In this document: in pieces, positions 9,367 through 18,038 of the stretch
How the letters are laid out: each line of letters opens with the position of its first letter
How positions within the stretch are numbered: position 1 is the first letter of the stretch
Assembly (NCBI RefSeq): GCF_900450995.1
Contig: NZ_UGHY01000002.1
Coordinates: 253,501 to 317,500, forward strand
From: Haemophilus parainfluenzae
GTDB taxonomy: Bacteria; Pseudomonadota; Gammaproteobacteria; Enterobacterales; Pasteurellaceae
DNA length: 64,000 bases
Direction: 5' to 3'
Position numbers and translations under genes: made by a program
The notes under the pieces: generated by a model
The model's input: only the letters and a program-made list of their open reading frames with translations
What the model was told of the DNA's origin: nothing
Database searches by the model: none

Positions 9367-10215
9367 CTAATCTAAATTATCTAATCCAAATTGGTATAAG
9401 GCATTTTTCTTATAACCATAAAGTTCAGCCACAATCGCCGCAGCCTTTTTTAAAGGGAGTTCTTTGGCAATCAAAGTGAGCGCTTTAATTGCTTGTGGTG
9501 AAAATTCTTCGCTATATTCTGATTTGGCTTTGCCTTCTACAATTAATACCATTTCACCTTTTGTGCGATTCGGATCTTCACTTAACCATTGACGAAGATC
9601 ACTTAATTTATCCCCGGCAATAGTTTCCCACGTTTTTGTAATTTCACGTGCAAGTACAACATAGCGTTCACCACCTAGTACATCTTGCATATCGGCAAGG
9701 GTATCTAAAATGCGGTGAGTTGATTCATAGAAGATTAAAGTGCGGTCTTCTTCTGTGATGTTTTCTAACTTATCTTTACGCGCCTTAGTTTTGGCTGGTA
9801 AAAAACCTTCAAAGCAAAAACGGTCTGACGCAATGCCCGATGCACATAATGCAGTAATCGCTGCACAAGCGCCTGGTAATGGCACTACTTTAATGCCTGC
9901 CTCACGACATTGACGCACTAAATGAAAACCTGGATCGCTAATTAAGGGTGTCCCTGCATCGGAAATTAATGCAATATTGGTGCCTTGTTTTAACTTTTCT
10001 ACCAATACGTGGGCTTTTTCTTGTTCGTTGTGATCATGCAAGGCGAAAAAAGGCTTTTTGATACCATAATGACTGAGCAATAAACCACTGTGGCGCGTGT
10101 CTTCCGCAGCAATTAAATCCACTTGTGAAAAGGTCTCTAAAGCACGTTGTGTAATATCTTGTAAATTCCCGATTGGCGTGGCGACAATATATAAAATTCC
10201 GGTTAAATCATTCAT
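9367..10215 (-). CDS. rsmI: 16S rRNA (cytidine(1402)-2'-O)-methyltransferase RsmI
   Basis: This 282-residue SAM-dependent enzyme of the tetrapyrrole-methylase fold methylates the 2'-O of C1402 in the ribosomal decoding centre. Family motifs are [63 protein letters not shown] and [13 protein letters not shown]. Its length matches E. coli RsmI (286). It is divergent from lpoA with 69 bp between the starts, the same arrangement as yraL/yraM in E. coli. Confidence 0.96.
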   Translation of the reverse strand: MNDLTGILYIVATPIGNLQDITQRALETFSQVDLIAAEDTRHSGLLLSHYGIKKPFFALHDHNEQEKAHVLVEKLKQGTNIALISDAGTPLISDPGFHLVRQCREAGIKVVPLPGACAAITALCASGIASDRFCFEGFLPAKTKARKDKLENITEEDRTLIFYESTHRILDTLADMQDVLGGERYVVLAREITKTWETIAGDKLSDLRQWLSEDPNRTKGEMVLIVEGKAKSEYSEEFSPQAIKALTLIAKELPLKKAAAIVAELYGYKKNALYQFGLDNLD

Positions 10216-10284
10216 TTTTGTTTGCTTTTACATTGTGAGATAAGTAAGATCGACCATTATTGATTTATTCATTATGGAGCGAAT

Positions 10285-12006
10285 ATGTCTATTCTATTAC
10301 AAGGCGGTCGTTTTAAAAAACGTTTAATGCCGATTTTATTGTCTGTTGCGTTAGCCGGTTGTTCTAACTTATTTGGTAGCAGCTTTACCCAAACATTACA
10401 ACGTGATGCTAATGCAAGTTCTGAATTTTATATGAACAAATTAGGACAAGCACAAGATAAAGAAGATCAACAAACTTACAAACTCTTAGCCGCACGTGTA
10501 TTAATTACTGAAAATAAAGTACCCCAAGCGGAAGAGCTATTAACTGAATTAGTTGACTTAAACGAAGCGCAACAATTAGATCGTACGTTAATTGAAGCTC
10601 GTATCACCGCTGCAAAAGATAATAATGATGTGGCTGAAGGTAAATTACGTGCACTCGATATGACTAAATTAAGTCCATCACAAAAATCTCGTTATTACGA
10701 AACCTTTGCTCAAACAGCAGAAAATCGTAAAGACGTGATTGAAGCGGTGAAAGCGCGCATCAAAATAGATGAAAACTTAACAGACATGCAACGTCGTAAA
10801 GATAATGTTGATAAAACTTGGTCGTTACTCCGTTCTGCGAATACCGCTGTCATCAATAATGCCTCAGATGAAGGTAGCGTGGCATTAGGCGGTTGGCTCA
10901 CCTTAATTAAAGCTTATAATGACAACATTCGTCAGCCAGTACAATTAAGCCAAGCGTTACAAAGCTGGAAATCAGCTTATCCAAATCACGTTGCAGCAAC
11001 CTTTTTCCCTAAAGAGCTAGAAAGCTTGTTGAATTTCCAACAAACGAATTTAGCTCAAATTGGTTTAGTCTTACCTTTAAGCGGCGATGGCCAAATTTTA
11101 GGTACAACTATCCAATCCGGTTTCAATGATGCAAAAGGTGACTCAACCATCCCTGTACAAGTATTTGACTCATCAACTACACCAATTAACGACATTATTG
11201 CACAAGCAAAAGCATCAGGTATTAAAGCGTTAGTGGGGCCATTGCTTAAACAAAATGTCGATGCCATCATTGCGAATCCAAGCGCAGTACAAGGCATGGA
11301 TGTACTCACATTAAATGCAACAGCAAATACACAAGCGATTAACCAAGTCTGTTATTACGGTTTATCTCCAGAAAATGAAGCTGAGTCCGCTGCTAACAAA
11401 ATGTGGAAAGATGGTATTCGCAATCCAATCGTTGCAATGCCGCAAAATGATTTAGGACAACGTGTGGGTAATGCTTTCAATGTACGTTGGCAACGTTTAG
11501 CGGGTACAGATGCGAATATTCGCTACTATAACTTACCAGCTGATATTACCTACTTCTTCCAAGGTGCTCCGCAAGGTACAAGTGCACTTTATGTCATCTC
11601 TTCACCAGATGAATTGGCTGAAATTAAAGGTTATTTAGATACCAGTAATCCGAATGTCCGTATTTATGCAAGTTCTCGTTCTAACGCAGCAAGCAATACC
11701 CCTGAATACTATGCAAAAATGAATGGCGTTCAATTTAGTGATATTCCATTCTTTAAACAAAACGATTCTTCGCAATATCAAAAAGTGGTTGGCTCAACCG
11801 GTGGTGAATTCCAATTAATGCGTTTATATGCAATGGGTTCTGATGCATGGTTGCTCATCAATCACTTTAATGAATTACGCCAAGTACCAGGTTACACCTT
11901 AAGTGGTTTAACTGGTCAGCTTAGCGCTGATTCAAACTGTGATGTGGACCGTGATATGACATGGTATCAAGTACAAGATGGTAATGTGGTAGCGATTGCG
12001 AACTAA
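10285..12006 (+). CDS. lpoA: Outer-membrane lipoprotein LpoA, activator of PBP1A
   Basis: This 573-residue lipoprotein has a signal peptide ending in LAGC (lipidated C26). It has an N-terminal TPR-like helical domain and, from about residue 255, a periplasmic-binding-protein-like domain (QIGLVLPLSGDGQILGTTIQSGF). LpoA reaches from the outer membrane through peptidoglycan to stimulate PBP1A. The sequence is very close to H. influenzae LpoA as I remember it, including the MSILLQGxRFKKRLMPILLS start. It is the first gene of lpoA-yraN-diaA-dolP; yraN begins 3 bp after its stop. Confidence 0.96.
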   Translation: MSILLQGGRFKKRLMPILLSVALAGCSNLFGSSFTQTLQRDANASSEFYMNKLGQAQDKEDQQTYKLLAARVLITENKVPQAEELLTELVDLNEAQQLDRTLIEARITAAKDNNDVAEGKLRALDMTKLSPSQKSRYYETFAQTAENRKDVIEAVKARIKIDENLTDMQRRKDNVDKTWSLLRSANTAVINNASDEGSVALGGWLTLIKAYNDNIRQPVQLSQALQSWKSAYPNHVAATFFPKELESLLNFQQTNLAQIGLVLPLSGDGQILGTTIQSGFNDAKGDSTIPVQVFDSSTTPINDIIAQAKASGIKALVGPLLKQNVDAIIANPSAVQGMDVLTLNATANTQAINQVCYYGLSPENEAESAANKMWKDGIRNPIVAMPQNDLGQRVGNAFNVRWQRLAGTDANIRYYNLPADITYFFQGAPQGTSALYVISSPDELAEIKGYLDTSNPNVRIYASSRSNAASNTPEYYAKMNGVQFSDIPFFKQNDSSQYQKVVGSTGGEFQLMRLYAMGSDAWLLINHFNELRQVPGYTLSGLTGQLSADSNCDVDRDMTWYQVQDGNVVAIAN

Positions 12007-12009
12007 TAC

Positions 12010-12369
12010 ATGTTTTCATTAAAACGTCAACAAGGGGCGGGCTTTGAACATCAAGCCCGCCTTTTCTTAGAGTCTAAAGGTCTCAAATTCATCGCCGCGA
12101 ATCAACATTTCAAATGCGGTGAATTAGATCTCGTTATGCAAGACGGGCAAACCATTGTTTTTGTTGAGGTACGTCAACGATCTAGCTCAGCATTTGGATC
12201 TGCTGTTGAAAGTGTGGATTGGCAAAAGCAACAAAAATGGCTCAATGCTGCAAATTTATGGCTTGCCAAACACAACCTAAGCCTCGAAGATGCTGATTGT
12301 CGTTTTGATCTTGTCGCCTTTGGAAAAACTGCCAGTAATATCCAATGGATTCCTAATTTTCTCGATTAA
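12010..12369 (+). CDS. yraN: UPF0102 family protein YraN
   Basis: This 119-residue protein of the YraN/UPF0102 family has a restriction-endonuclease-like fold. It shows [19 protein letters not shown], then [21 protein letters not shown] with the Asp and Glu-Val-Arg of a possible nuclease core. Its biological substrate is not established. It begins 3 bp after lpoA without a clear ribosome-binding site of its own, so coupled translation is likely. This order is conserved with E. coli. Confidence 0.93.
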   Translation: MFSLKRQQGAGFEHQARLFLESKGLKFIAANQHFKCGELDLVMQDGQTIVFVEVRQRSSSAFGSAVESVDWQKQQKWLNAANLWLAKHNLSLEDADCRFDLVAFGKTASNIQWIPNFLD

Positions 12370-12381
12370 CCTTTTCCGATT

Positions 12382-12966
12382 ATGTTACAAAAAGTTAAAG
12401 ATATTTATAGCGAAAGTATTCAGATTCAAATCTCTGCTTCAAGCCTATTATCAGAAAATATTGCAACTGCCACACAAATGGTCATGCAATGTTTGTTAAG
12501 TGGTCATAAAGTGATTGCCTGTGGCGTCGCTCGCTCTTACGCGAATGCGCAATTCTTAGTGTCAAATTTGCTTAATCGTTACGATTTTGAGCGTCCTAGC
12601 CTACCATCCGTACACCTTAGCCTTGAAAGTGCGGTCGGTTCTTCACTGGTTTTTGATCAACCTATCGAGCAGCTTTATCAACATCAATTCAACGCTATCG
12701 CGAAGCCCGGTGACTTATTGATCGCTTTTGCTCCGCTTGGTACAGAAAAAGCAGTGCTGAATACAATTGCTAATGCCGTCAACAAAGAAATTCAGGTCAT
12801 TGCCTTAACCGGTGCAAACAATGATGCGATTCAAGGTGTGTTAGCTGAAGCAGATTTAGAAATCTCTATTCCCGCAACGAAAGAAGCGCGTATTTTGGAA
12901 AATCATTTATTCGTCATAAATGCACTGTGTGAGCTTGTTGATAGCACACTTTTCCCAAGAGCTTGA
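12382..12966 (+). CDS. diaA: DnaA initiator-associating protein DiaA
   Basis: This 194-residue protein with a SIS (phosphosugar isomerase) domain includes SGHKVIACGVARSYANAQFLVSNLL, KPGDLLIAFAPLGTEKAVLN and the C-terminal ENHLFVINALCELVDSTLF. E. coli DiaA forms a tetramer that binds DnaA and promotes timely initiation at oriC. The gene is in the conserved place after yraN. It could be mistaken for GmhA, a close SIS relative, but the gene context favours DiaA. The ribosome-binding site is weak. Confidence 0.9.
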   Translation: MLQKVKDIYSESIQIQISASSLLSENIATATQMVMQCLLSGHKVIACGVARSYANAQFLVSNLLNRYDFERPSLPSVHLSLESAVGSSLVFDQPIEQLYQHQFNAIAKPGDLLIAFAPLGTEKAVLNTIANAVNKEIQVIALTGANNDAIQGVLAEADLEISIPATKEARILENHLFVINALCELVDSTLFPRA

Positions 12967-13047
12967 CATTAAAGGCTTTTCCAACCAAACTATTTCTAAA
13001 ATTAATTGACTAATTAGTTAACTCACTCATTTATAAAAAGGAGATTA

Positions 13048-13632
13048 ATGATGAAATTAACCCCATTTAAAAAACTCGCCTTCGTACTTGGTGCATCGAT
13101 TATGTTACAAGGCTGTGTAGCTGCTGTGCTTGGTGGTGCGGCTGCAGGTGCTAAAGTTACAACAGATCCTCGTACAATGGGGACGCAAGTCGATGATGAA
13201 ACTTTAGAAGTAAAAGTTGAAAATGCATTAGATAAGGATGCACAAATTAAATCGGAAGGTCGTGTACATGCCGTTTCTTATAGTGGCCGTGTATTATTAA
13301 TTGGTCAAGTACCGAGTGAAGGCGTAAAAGAAATTGCAACCAGTCTTACTAAAGGCGTAGATGGTGTGAATGATGTCTATAACGAATTACGTGTGGGCAA
13401 TAAAATTAACTTTGGTCAAATTACTAAAGACAGTTGGATTACCACACAAATTAAATCAAAACTCTTCGTTGGCGATAATGTAAAAGCAACAGATGTGAAA
13501 GTGATCACCGAAAATGGCGAAGTATTCTTACTCGGCAATCTTACCCGCTCACAAGCAGACTCAGCGGCAGAAATTGCAAGTAAAGTTACCGGTGTTCAAA
13601 AAGTCGTCAAAGTATTTAAATACTTGAATTAA
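13048..13632 (+). CDS. dolP: BON-domain outer-membrane lipoprotein DolP (YraP)
   Basis: This 194-residue lipoprotein has the signal peptide KKLAFVLGASIMLQGC. The mature part has two BON domains, at roughly residues 45-110 (DETLEVKVENALDKD, GRVLLIGQVPSEGVKEIA) and 120-194 (ITTQIKSKLFVGDNVKATDVKV, GEVFLLGNLTRSQADSAAEIA). E. coli DolP binds anionic phospholipids at division sites and supports outer-membrane integrity and BAM activity. It has a strong AAGGAGATTA ribosome-binding site and ends the lpoA cluster, with two hairpins after it. Confidence 0.94.
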   Translation: MMKLTPFKKLAFVLGASIMLQGCVAAVLGGAAAGAKVTTDPRTMGTQVDDETLEVKVENALDKDAQIKSEGRVHAVSYSGRVLLIGQVPSEGVKEIATSLTKGVDGVNDVYNELRVGNKINFGQITKDSWITTQIKSKLFVGDNVKATDVKVITENGEVFLLGNLTRSQADSAAEIASKVTGVQKVVKVFKYLN

Positions 13633-13650
13633 TTAAACTTTTAAACATTT

Positions 13651-13703
13651 AAGTGATCTGCCCCCAAAAGTTGGACAGTTTTTGGGGGCAGATCACTTTT
13701 TTC
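13651..13703 (+). terminator. Perfect 19-bp hairpin resembling paired IS3-family ends
   Basis: The arms 13651-13669 and 13680-13698 pair without mismatch around a 10-base loop (GTTGGACAGT), and a T run follows, so it should terminate dolP transcription. The left arm plus loop, TGATCTGCCCCCAAAAGTTG then GACAG, resembles the terminal inverted repeat of IS150-group elements (TGTACTGACCCCAAAAAGTT). No transposase is present. It may be the fossil of an element reduced to its ends. Confidence 0.8.
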
Positions 13704-13750
13704 TTTACAAAGATTTACAAAAAAGATCCTGCCTAAAAAAACATCACTTT

Positions 13751-13788
13751 AAAGATAAGTCATTTATTTTAAATGACTTATCTTTTGT
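13751..13788 (+). terminator. Second terminator after dolP
   Basis: AAAGATAAGTCATTT (13751-13765) pairs perfectly with AAATGACTTATCTTT (13771-13785) around a 5-base loop and runs into TTTTG. It insulates nrdA from the lpoA-dolP unit. Confidence 0.8.
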
Positions 13789-13832
13789 CAATAATCTAAG
13801 TAAAAAATTTACCGCTTGAATTCAATTTTAAA

Positions 13833-13880
13833 ACACTCTATCTTGTGCACCATTATTTCCCCTAACACTATATCTTGTGT
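13833..13880 (+). promoter_or_regulatory. Tandem NrdR boxes upstream of nrdA
   Basis: ACACTCTATCTTGTGC (13833-13848) and ACACTATATCTTGTGT (13865-13880) match the NrdR-box consensus ACACWATATATWGTGT closely. Their start-to-start distance is 32 bp, three helical turns, the spacing typical of functional NrdR pairs. NrdR represses ribonucleotide reductase genes when dATP is high. The second box ends 36 bp before the nrdA start, so it probably overlaps the promoter. Confidence 0.85.
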
Positions 13881-13916
13881 TTTATTCAATTCGTTTCTCT
13901 AGTAGGTTTATCTTCC

Positions 13917-16187
13917 ATGAACAAAGGATTAATGGTTACAAAGCGCGATGGCACGCTTGAACAAATCAATTTAGACAAAATTCACCGTGTGATTACTTGG
14001 GCGGCTGAAGGCTTGGAAAACGTGTCTGTTTCTCAAGTTGAATTGCGTTCTCATATTCAATTTTATGAAGGCATTCGTACGTCTGATATTCACGAAACGA
14101 TTATTAAAGCGGCAGCAGACCTAATTAGCAAAGATACTCCTGATTATCAATATCTTGCTGCACGTCTTGCGGTTTTCCATTTACGCAAAAAAGCGTATGG
14201 CCATTTTGATCCGCCACGTTTATACGATCATGTGAAAAAATTAGTGCGTATGGGCAAATATGATCCTGCTCTTTTAGCCGACTATACTCGTGAAGAATGG
14301 GATGAAATGGATGGGTTTATTGATCACTGGCGTGATATGACCTTTTCTTATGCCGCAGTAAAACAATTAGAAGGAAAATACTTAGTTCAAAACCGGGTAA
14401 CCGGTGAGATCTATGAATCTGCGCAATTCCTTTATTTATTAGTTGCAGCGAGCTTATTCTCAAAATATCCACAAGAAACCCGTTTGGATTATATTCGTCG
14501 TTTCTACGATGCGACCTCAACCTTTAAGATTTCTTTACCAACGCCTATCATGGCGGGGGTTCGTACGCCTACGCGTCAATTCAGCTCTTGTGTATTGATT
14601 GAATGTGGTGACAGCTTAGACTCTATCAACGCTACCTCTGCAGCAATCGTGAAATACGTTTCACAACGTGCAGGTATCGGGGTAAATGCAGGTGCAATTC
14701 GTGCGTTAGGTAGCCCAATTCGTGGTGGTGAAGCATTCCATACTGGTTGTATTCCATTCTATAAACACTTCCAAAGTGCCGTCAAATCTTGTTCACAAGG
14801 TGGCGTACGTGGTGGTGCGGCGACAGTTTACTACCCGATTTGGCACTTAGAAGTTGAAAGCTTATTAGTATTGAAAAATAACCGTGGTGTGGAAGATAAC
14901 CGTGTTCGTCACATGGACTACGGCGTACAGTTAAACAAATTAATGTATCAACGCTTAATTAAAGGTGCAGATATTACTTTATTCAGCCCTTCAGACGTAC
15001 CTGGACTTTATGAAGCTTTCTTTGCAGATCAAGATAAATTTGAAGAACTTTACGTGAAATACGAACAGGATCCAAATATCCGTAAACGTTCTGTAAAAGC
15101 CATTGAGTTATTCTCTTTATTAATGCAAGAACGTGCATCAACCGGTCGTATTTATATCCAAAACGTCGATCACTGTAATACTCACTCACCGTTTGATCCG
15201 CTTGTTGCACCAGTGCGTCAATCTAACTTATGTTTAGAAATTGCATTGCCAACTAAACCATTACAACATTTCCATGATGAAAATGGTGAAATTGCCCTTT
15301 GTACACTTTCTGCATTTAACTTGGGTAAATTAGATGATTTAGACGAGTTAGATAACTTGGCAGATCTTGCAGTACGTGCATTAGATGCATTACTAGATTA
15401 CCAAGGCTACCCTGTTCCAGCGGCAAAACGCTCTTCATTAGGTCGTCGTTCACTGGGTATCGGTGTCATTAATTATGCGTATTACTTAGCGAAAAATGGC
15501 GTGCGTTATTCTGATGGCTCAGCGAACGATTTAACTCACCGCACATTTGAAGCGATTCAATACTATCTATTGAAAGCCTCCATGAACTTAGCGAAAGAAT
15601 TAGGTGCATGCGAATACTTCAATGAAACCAATTACGCTAAAGGTATTTTACCAATCGATACCTATAAGAAAGATATCGATAACTTAACGCAAGAACCATT
15701 GCATTATGATTGGGAAACATTGCGCCAAGAAATCAAAGAATTCGGTTTACGTAACTCAACCTTGACCGCATTAATGCCGTCAGAAACTTCTTCACAGATT
15801 TCTAATGCAACAAATGGTATCGAACCTCCACGTGGTCATGTGAGTATTAAAGCATCAAAAGATGGTATCTTAAGACAAGTTGTACCGGATTATGAAAACT
15901 TAAGTGATAACTATGAGTTGCTTTGGGATATTCCAAGCAATGACGGTTACTTACACTTAGTGGGCATTATGCAAAAATTCGTAGACCAAGCGATCTCTGC
16001 AAATACAAACTACGATCCGAAACGTTTTGAAGACGGTAAAGTGCCAATGAAAGTGTTGTTAAAAGATCTTTTAACCGCTTACAAATACGGCTTAAAAACC
16101 CTCTACTATCAAAACACCCGTGATGGTGCCGAAGACAGCCAAGAAGATTTAGATGACGGCTGTGCTGGTGGGGCGTGTAAGATTTAG
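13917..16187 (+). CDS. nrdA: Class Ia ribonucleoside-diphosphate reductase, alpha subunit
   Basis: This 756-residue protein reduces ribonucleoside diphosphates to deoxyribonucleotides with NrdB. It contains the N-terminal ATP cone (MVTKRDGTLEQINLDKIHRV), the active-site regions FSSCVLIECGD, NLCLEIALPT and IALCTLSAFNLG, SSQISNATNGIEPPR, and the C-terminal CAGGACKI pair that exchanges electrons with thioredoxin. An in-frame codon at 13875 would add 14 residues but lies within the second NrdR box. The ATG at 13917 aligns with E. coli NrdA and is chosen. It is followed 15 bp later by a small gene and then nrdB. Confidence 0.97.
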   Translation: MNKGLMVTKRDGTLEQINLDKIHRVITWAAEGLENVSVSQVELRSHIQFYEGIRTSDIHETIIKAAADLISKDTPDYQYLAARLAVFHLRKKAYGHFDPPRLYDHVKKLVRMGKYDPALLADYTREEWDEMDGFIDHWRDMTFSYAAVKQLEGKYLVQNRVTGEIYESAQFLYLLVAASLFSKYPQETRLDYIRRFYDATSTFKISLPTPIMAGVRTPTRQFSSCVLIECGDSLDSINATSAAIVKYVSQRAGIGVNAGAIRALGSPIRGGEAFHTGCIPFYKHFQSAVKSCSQGGVRGGAATVYYPIWHLEVESLLVLKNNRGVEDNRVRHMDYGVQLNKLMYQRLIKGADITLFSPSDVPGLYEAFFADQDKFEELYVKYEQDPNIRKRSVKAIELFSLLMQERASTGRIYIQNVDHCNTHSPFDPLVAPVRQSNLCLEIALPTKPLQHFHDENGEIALCTLSAFNLGKLDDLDELDNLADLAVRALDALLDYQGYPVPAAKRSSLGRRSLGIGVINYAYYLAKNGVRYSDGSANDLTHRTFEAIQYYLLKASMNLAKELGACEYFNETNYAKGILPIDTYKKDIDNLTQEPLHYDWETLRQEIKEFGLRNSTLTALMPSETSSQISNATNGIEPPRGHVSIKASKDGILRQVVPDYENLSDNYELLWDIPSNDGYLHLVGIMQKFVDQAISANTNYDPKRFEDGKVPMKVLLKDLLTAYKYGLKTLYYQNTRDGAEDSQEDLDDGCAGGACKI

Positions 16188-16202
16188 TTTTAAGGATATA
16201 AC

Positions 16203-16517
16203 ATGATAATTTCATTATCTTTTAGCTCTAAATTTTTAACTGGTTATTCTAAAAGCTATTTAGAAGAGTTTATTCGTTTTTCTCAAAATAAAGTGGCTAA
16301 AATTTATCCTGATTGCCAATTAAAAATTAGATCTTTAGGACAAATTTATTTGTCATCCGTAAATCTGTCAGAATTAACTTACATTGCCTATCCAGCAATG
16401 GAAGAACCGATTCGTACAATTTGTATCACTATAGGGCGATTGTTGCCCCAATTATGGGAACAATTTGTAAAAGAAAACCCATCTGATAGCGCAAGCGTCC
16501 ACGCTTGTGCTAAGTAA
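16203..16517 (+). CDS. Unrecognised 104-residue protein between nrdA and nrdB
   Basis: I do not recognise this protein. It begins MIISLSFSSKFLTGYSKSYL, has no signal peptide or membrane helix, and contains one internal cysteine (PDCQLK), ICITIGRLLPQLWEQF and a C-terminus DSASVHACAK. The ribosome-binding site is good (TTTAAGGATATAAC), and the gene follows nrdA by 15 bp, so it is probably co-transcribed with nrdAB. The last ten or so codons lie inside a dispersed inverted repeat (16487-16512). The tail may therefore have been captured from the repeat, with the original stop lost. Codon use looks like that of its neighbours. A role tied to ribonucleotide reductase is only suggested by position. 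Confidence 0.7.
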   Translation: MIISLSFSSKFLTGYSKSYLEEFIRFSQNKVAKIYPDCQLKIRSLGQIYLSSVNLSELTYIAYPAMEEPIRTICITIGRLLPQLWEQFVKENPSDSASVHACAK

Positions 16518-16554
16518 ATAAACTAAAGGCACAAGCGAAGACGCTTGCGCCAGC
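16487..16554. repeat. Pair of inverted AAGCG repeats between nrd genes
   Basis: GCGCAAGCGTCCACGCTTGTGC (16489-16510, two half-sites CAAGCG and CGCTTG) is matched in inverted order by GCACAAGCG...CGCTTGCGC (16530-16550). Each copy is itself a small hairpin (CAAGCG, 4-base loop, CGCTTG), and the two copies together can form a longer stem. There is no T run. It resembles a dispersed palindromic repeat unit more than a terminator and may affect nrdB mRNA stability or attenuation. Confidence 0.7.
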
Positions 16555-16614
16555 ATGAAAAAACATTTTAAAAACTGACCGCACTTTACTCATAAGATTA
16601 AAGGACAAACAAAA

Positions 16615-17745
16615 ATGGCATACACCACTTTCTCACAAAACAAAAACGACCAGTTAAAAGAACCGATGTTCTTTGGTCAAAACGTTAACGTTGCGCGTTA
16701 CGATCAACAAAAATATGAGACTTTTGAAAAGCTCATTGAAAAACAACTTTCTTTCTTCTGGCGTCCGGAAGAAGTGGATGTGTCGCAAGACCGTATCGAC
16801 TATGCGGCGTTACCTGAACATGAAAAACATATTTTCATCAGCAACTTAAAATATCAAACCCTGTTGGATTCTATTCAAGGTCGTAGTCCAAACGTGGCGT
16901 TGTTGCCGTTGGTGTCTATTCCGGAATTAGAAACCTGGATCGAAACCTGGACGTTCTCCGAAACCATCCACTCCCGTTCTTACACGCACATTATTCGTAA
17001 CATTGTGAACGATCCGTCTGTCGTGTTTGATGACATCGTAACTAACGAAGAAATCATCAAACGCGCACGTGATATTTCCTCTTACTACGATGATTTAATC
17101 CGCGACAGCCAACTTTATAGCCTGTACGGCGAGGGCACTTACGCTGTAGATGGCAAAGAATGTATCGTCACCTTACGTAATTTGAAAAAACAACTTTACC
17201 TTTGCTTGATGAGTGTGAACGCACTTGAAGCAATTCGTTTCTACGTATCTTTCGCTTGTTCGTTTGCCTTTGCAGAACGTCAATTAATGGAAGGTAATGC
17301 AAAAATCATTAAATTTATCGCACGTGATGAAGCTTTACACTTAACGGGTACACAGCACATTTTAAACATTATGGCTGCAGGCCAAGACGATCCTGAAATG
17401 GCAGAAATTGCGGAAGAATGTAAACAGGAAGCCTATGATTTATTCTTAGCCGCAGCAGAACAAGAAAAAGAATGGGCAGATTACTTATTCAAAGATGGTT
17501 CAATGATTGGTTTGAACAAAGACATTTTGGTGCAATACGTGGAATATATCACCAATATCCGTATGCAAGCCGTTGGTCTTCCATTACCATTTGGTGCACG
17601 TTCTAATCCAATTCCATGGATTAATGCATGGCTTGTTTCTGACAACGTACAAGTGGCGCCACAAGAAGTGGAAGTGAGTTCTTACCTTGTGGGTCAAATT
17701 GACTCAAAAGTAGACACCAAAGATTTTGATAATTTCGATCTATAA
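16615..17745 (+). CDS. nrdB: Class Ia ribonucleoside-diphosphate reductase, beta subunit
   Basis: This 376-residue R2 protein houses the diiron-tyrosyl radical cofactor. Iron ligands and radical residues are visible in the usual segments: [52 protein letters not shown] and [16 protein letters not shown]. The C-terminus [16 protein letters not shown] resembles the tail that docks into NrdA. The ribosome-binding site is AAAGGACAAACAAA. Two preceding features, the 104-residue gene and the repeat pair, separate it from nrdA by 427 bp. Confidence 0.97.
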   Translation: MAYTTFSQNKNDQLKEPMFFGQNVNVARYDQQKYETFEKLIEKQLSFFWRPEEVDVSQDRIDYAALPEHEKHIFISNLKYQTLLDSIQGRSPNVALLPLVSIPELETWIETWTFSETIHSRSYTHIIRNIVNDPSVVFDDIVTNEEIIKRARDISSYYDDLIRDSQLYSLYGEGTYAVDGKECIVTLRNLKKQLYLCLMSVNALEAIRFYVSFACSFAFAERQLMEGNAKIIKFIARDEALHLTGTQHILNIMAAGQDDPEMAEIAEECKQEAYDLFLAAAEQEKEWADYLFKDGSMIGLNKDILVQYVEYITNIRMQAVGLPLPFGARSNPIPWINAWLVSDNVQVAPQEVEVSSYLVGQIDSKVDTKDFDNFDL

Positions 17746-17760
17746 TTCTTAATATCGCTA

Positions 17761-17823
17761 AAAGTGCGCTCAACTTTTCAAACGTTTTTAAAAACGCTGA
17801 TAAAATTGACCGCACTTTTTTAT
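17761..17823 (+). terminator. nrdB terminator with degenerate uptake-sequence pair
   Basis: AAAGTGCGCTCAA at one end pairs imperfectly with TTGACCGCACTTTTTT at the other, enclosing the palindrome CGTTTTTAAAAACG. A T run follows. Confidence 0.65.
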
Positions 17824-17951
17824 TTATATTTTTATATAGTAGCCCACAATCTAGAAATAAGTATTAATGCTATAAAATTACATGATTTCTCTTGCTACTA
17901 TTCAATTTGTTAAACTTTCTGACTAAAAAAGATGACTTAATTAAAAAAGGC

Positions 17952-17980
17952 TTAACAAAAAACAATGCTATAGGTAGAAT
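17952..17980 (+). promoter_or_regulatory. Predicted lysS promoter
   Basis: TTAACA (17952-17957), a 17-bp spacer and TAGAAT (17975-17980) make a good sigma-70 promoter 58 bp before the lysS start. The remainder of the 293-bp gap after nrdB is AT-rich and holds no other recognisable feature. Confidence 0.6.
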
Positions 17981-18038
17981 AAGGAAATTCTATTTTTAAT
18001 AAATCACATTCTAAGTAAAAACTAACGAGGTAAAGGAT

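Noticed and set aside
13875..13916. Upstream start of NrdA
   Set aside because: It lies within the second NrdR box and the extra residues are absent in E. coli NrdA.
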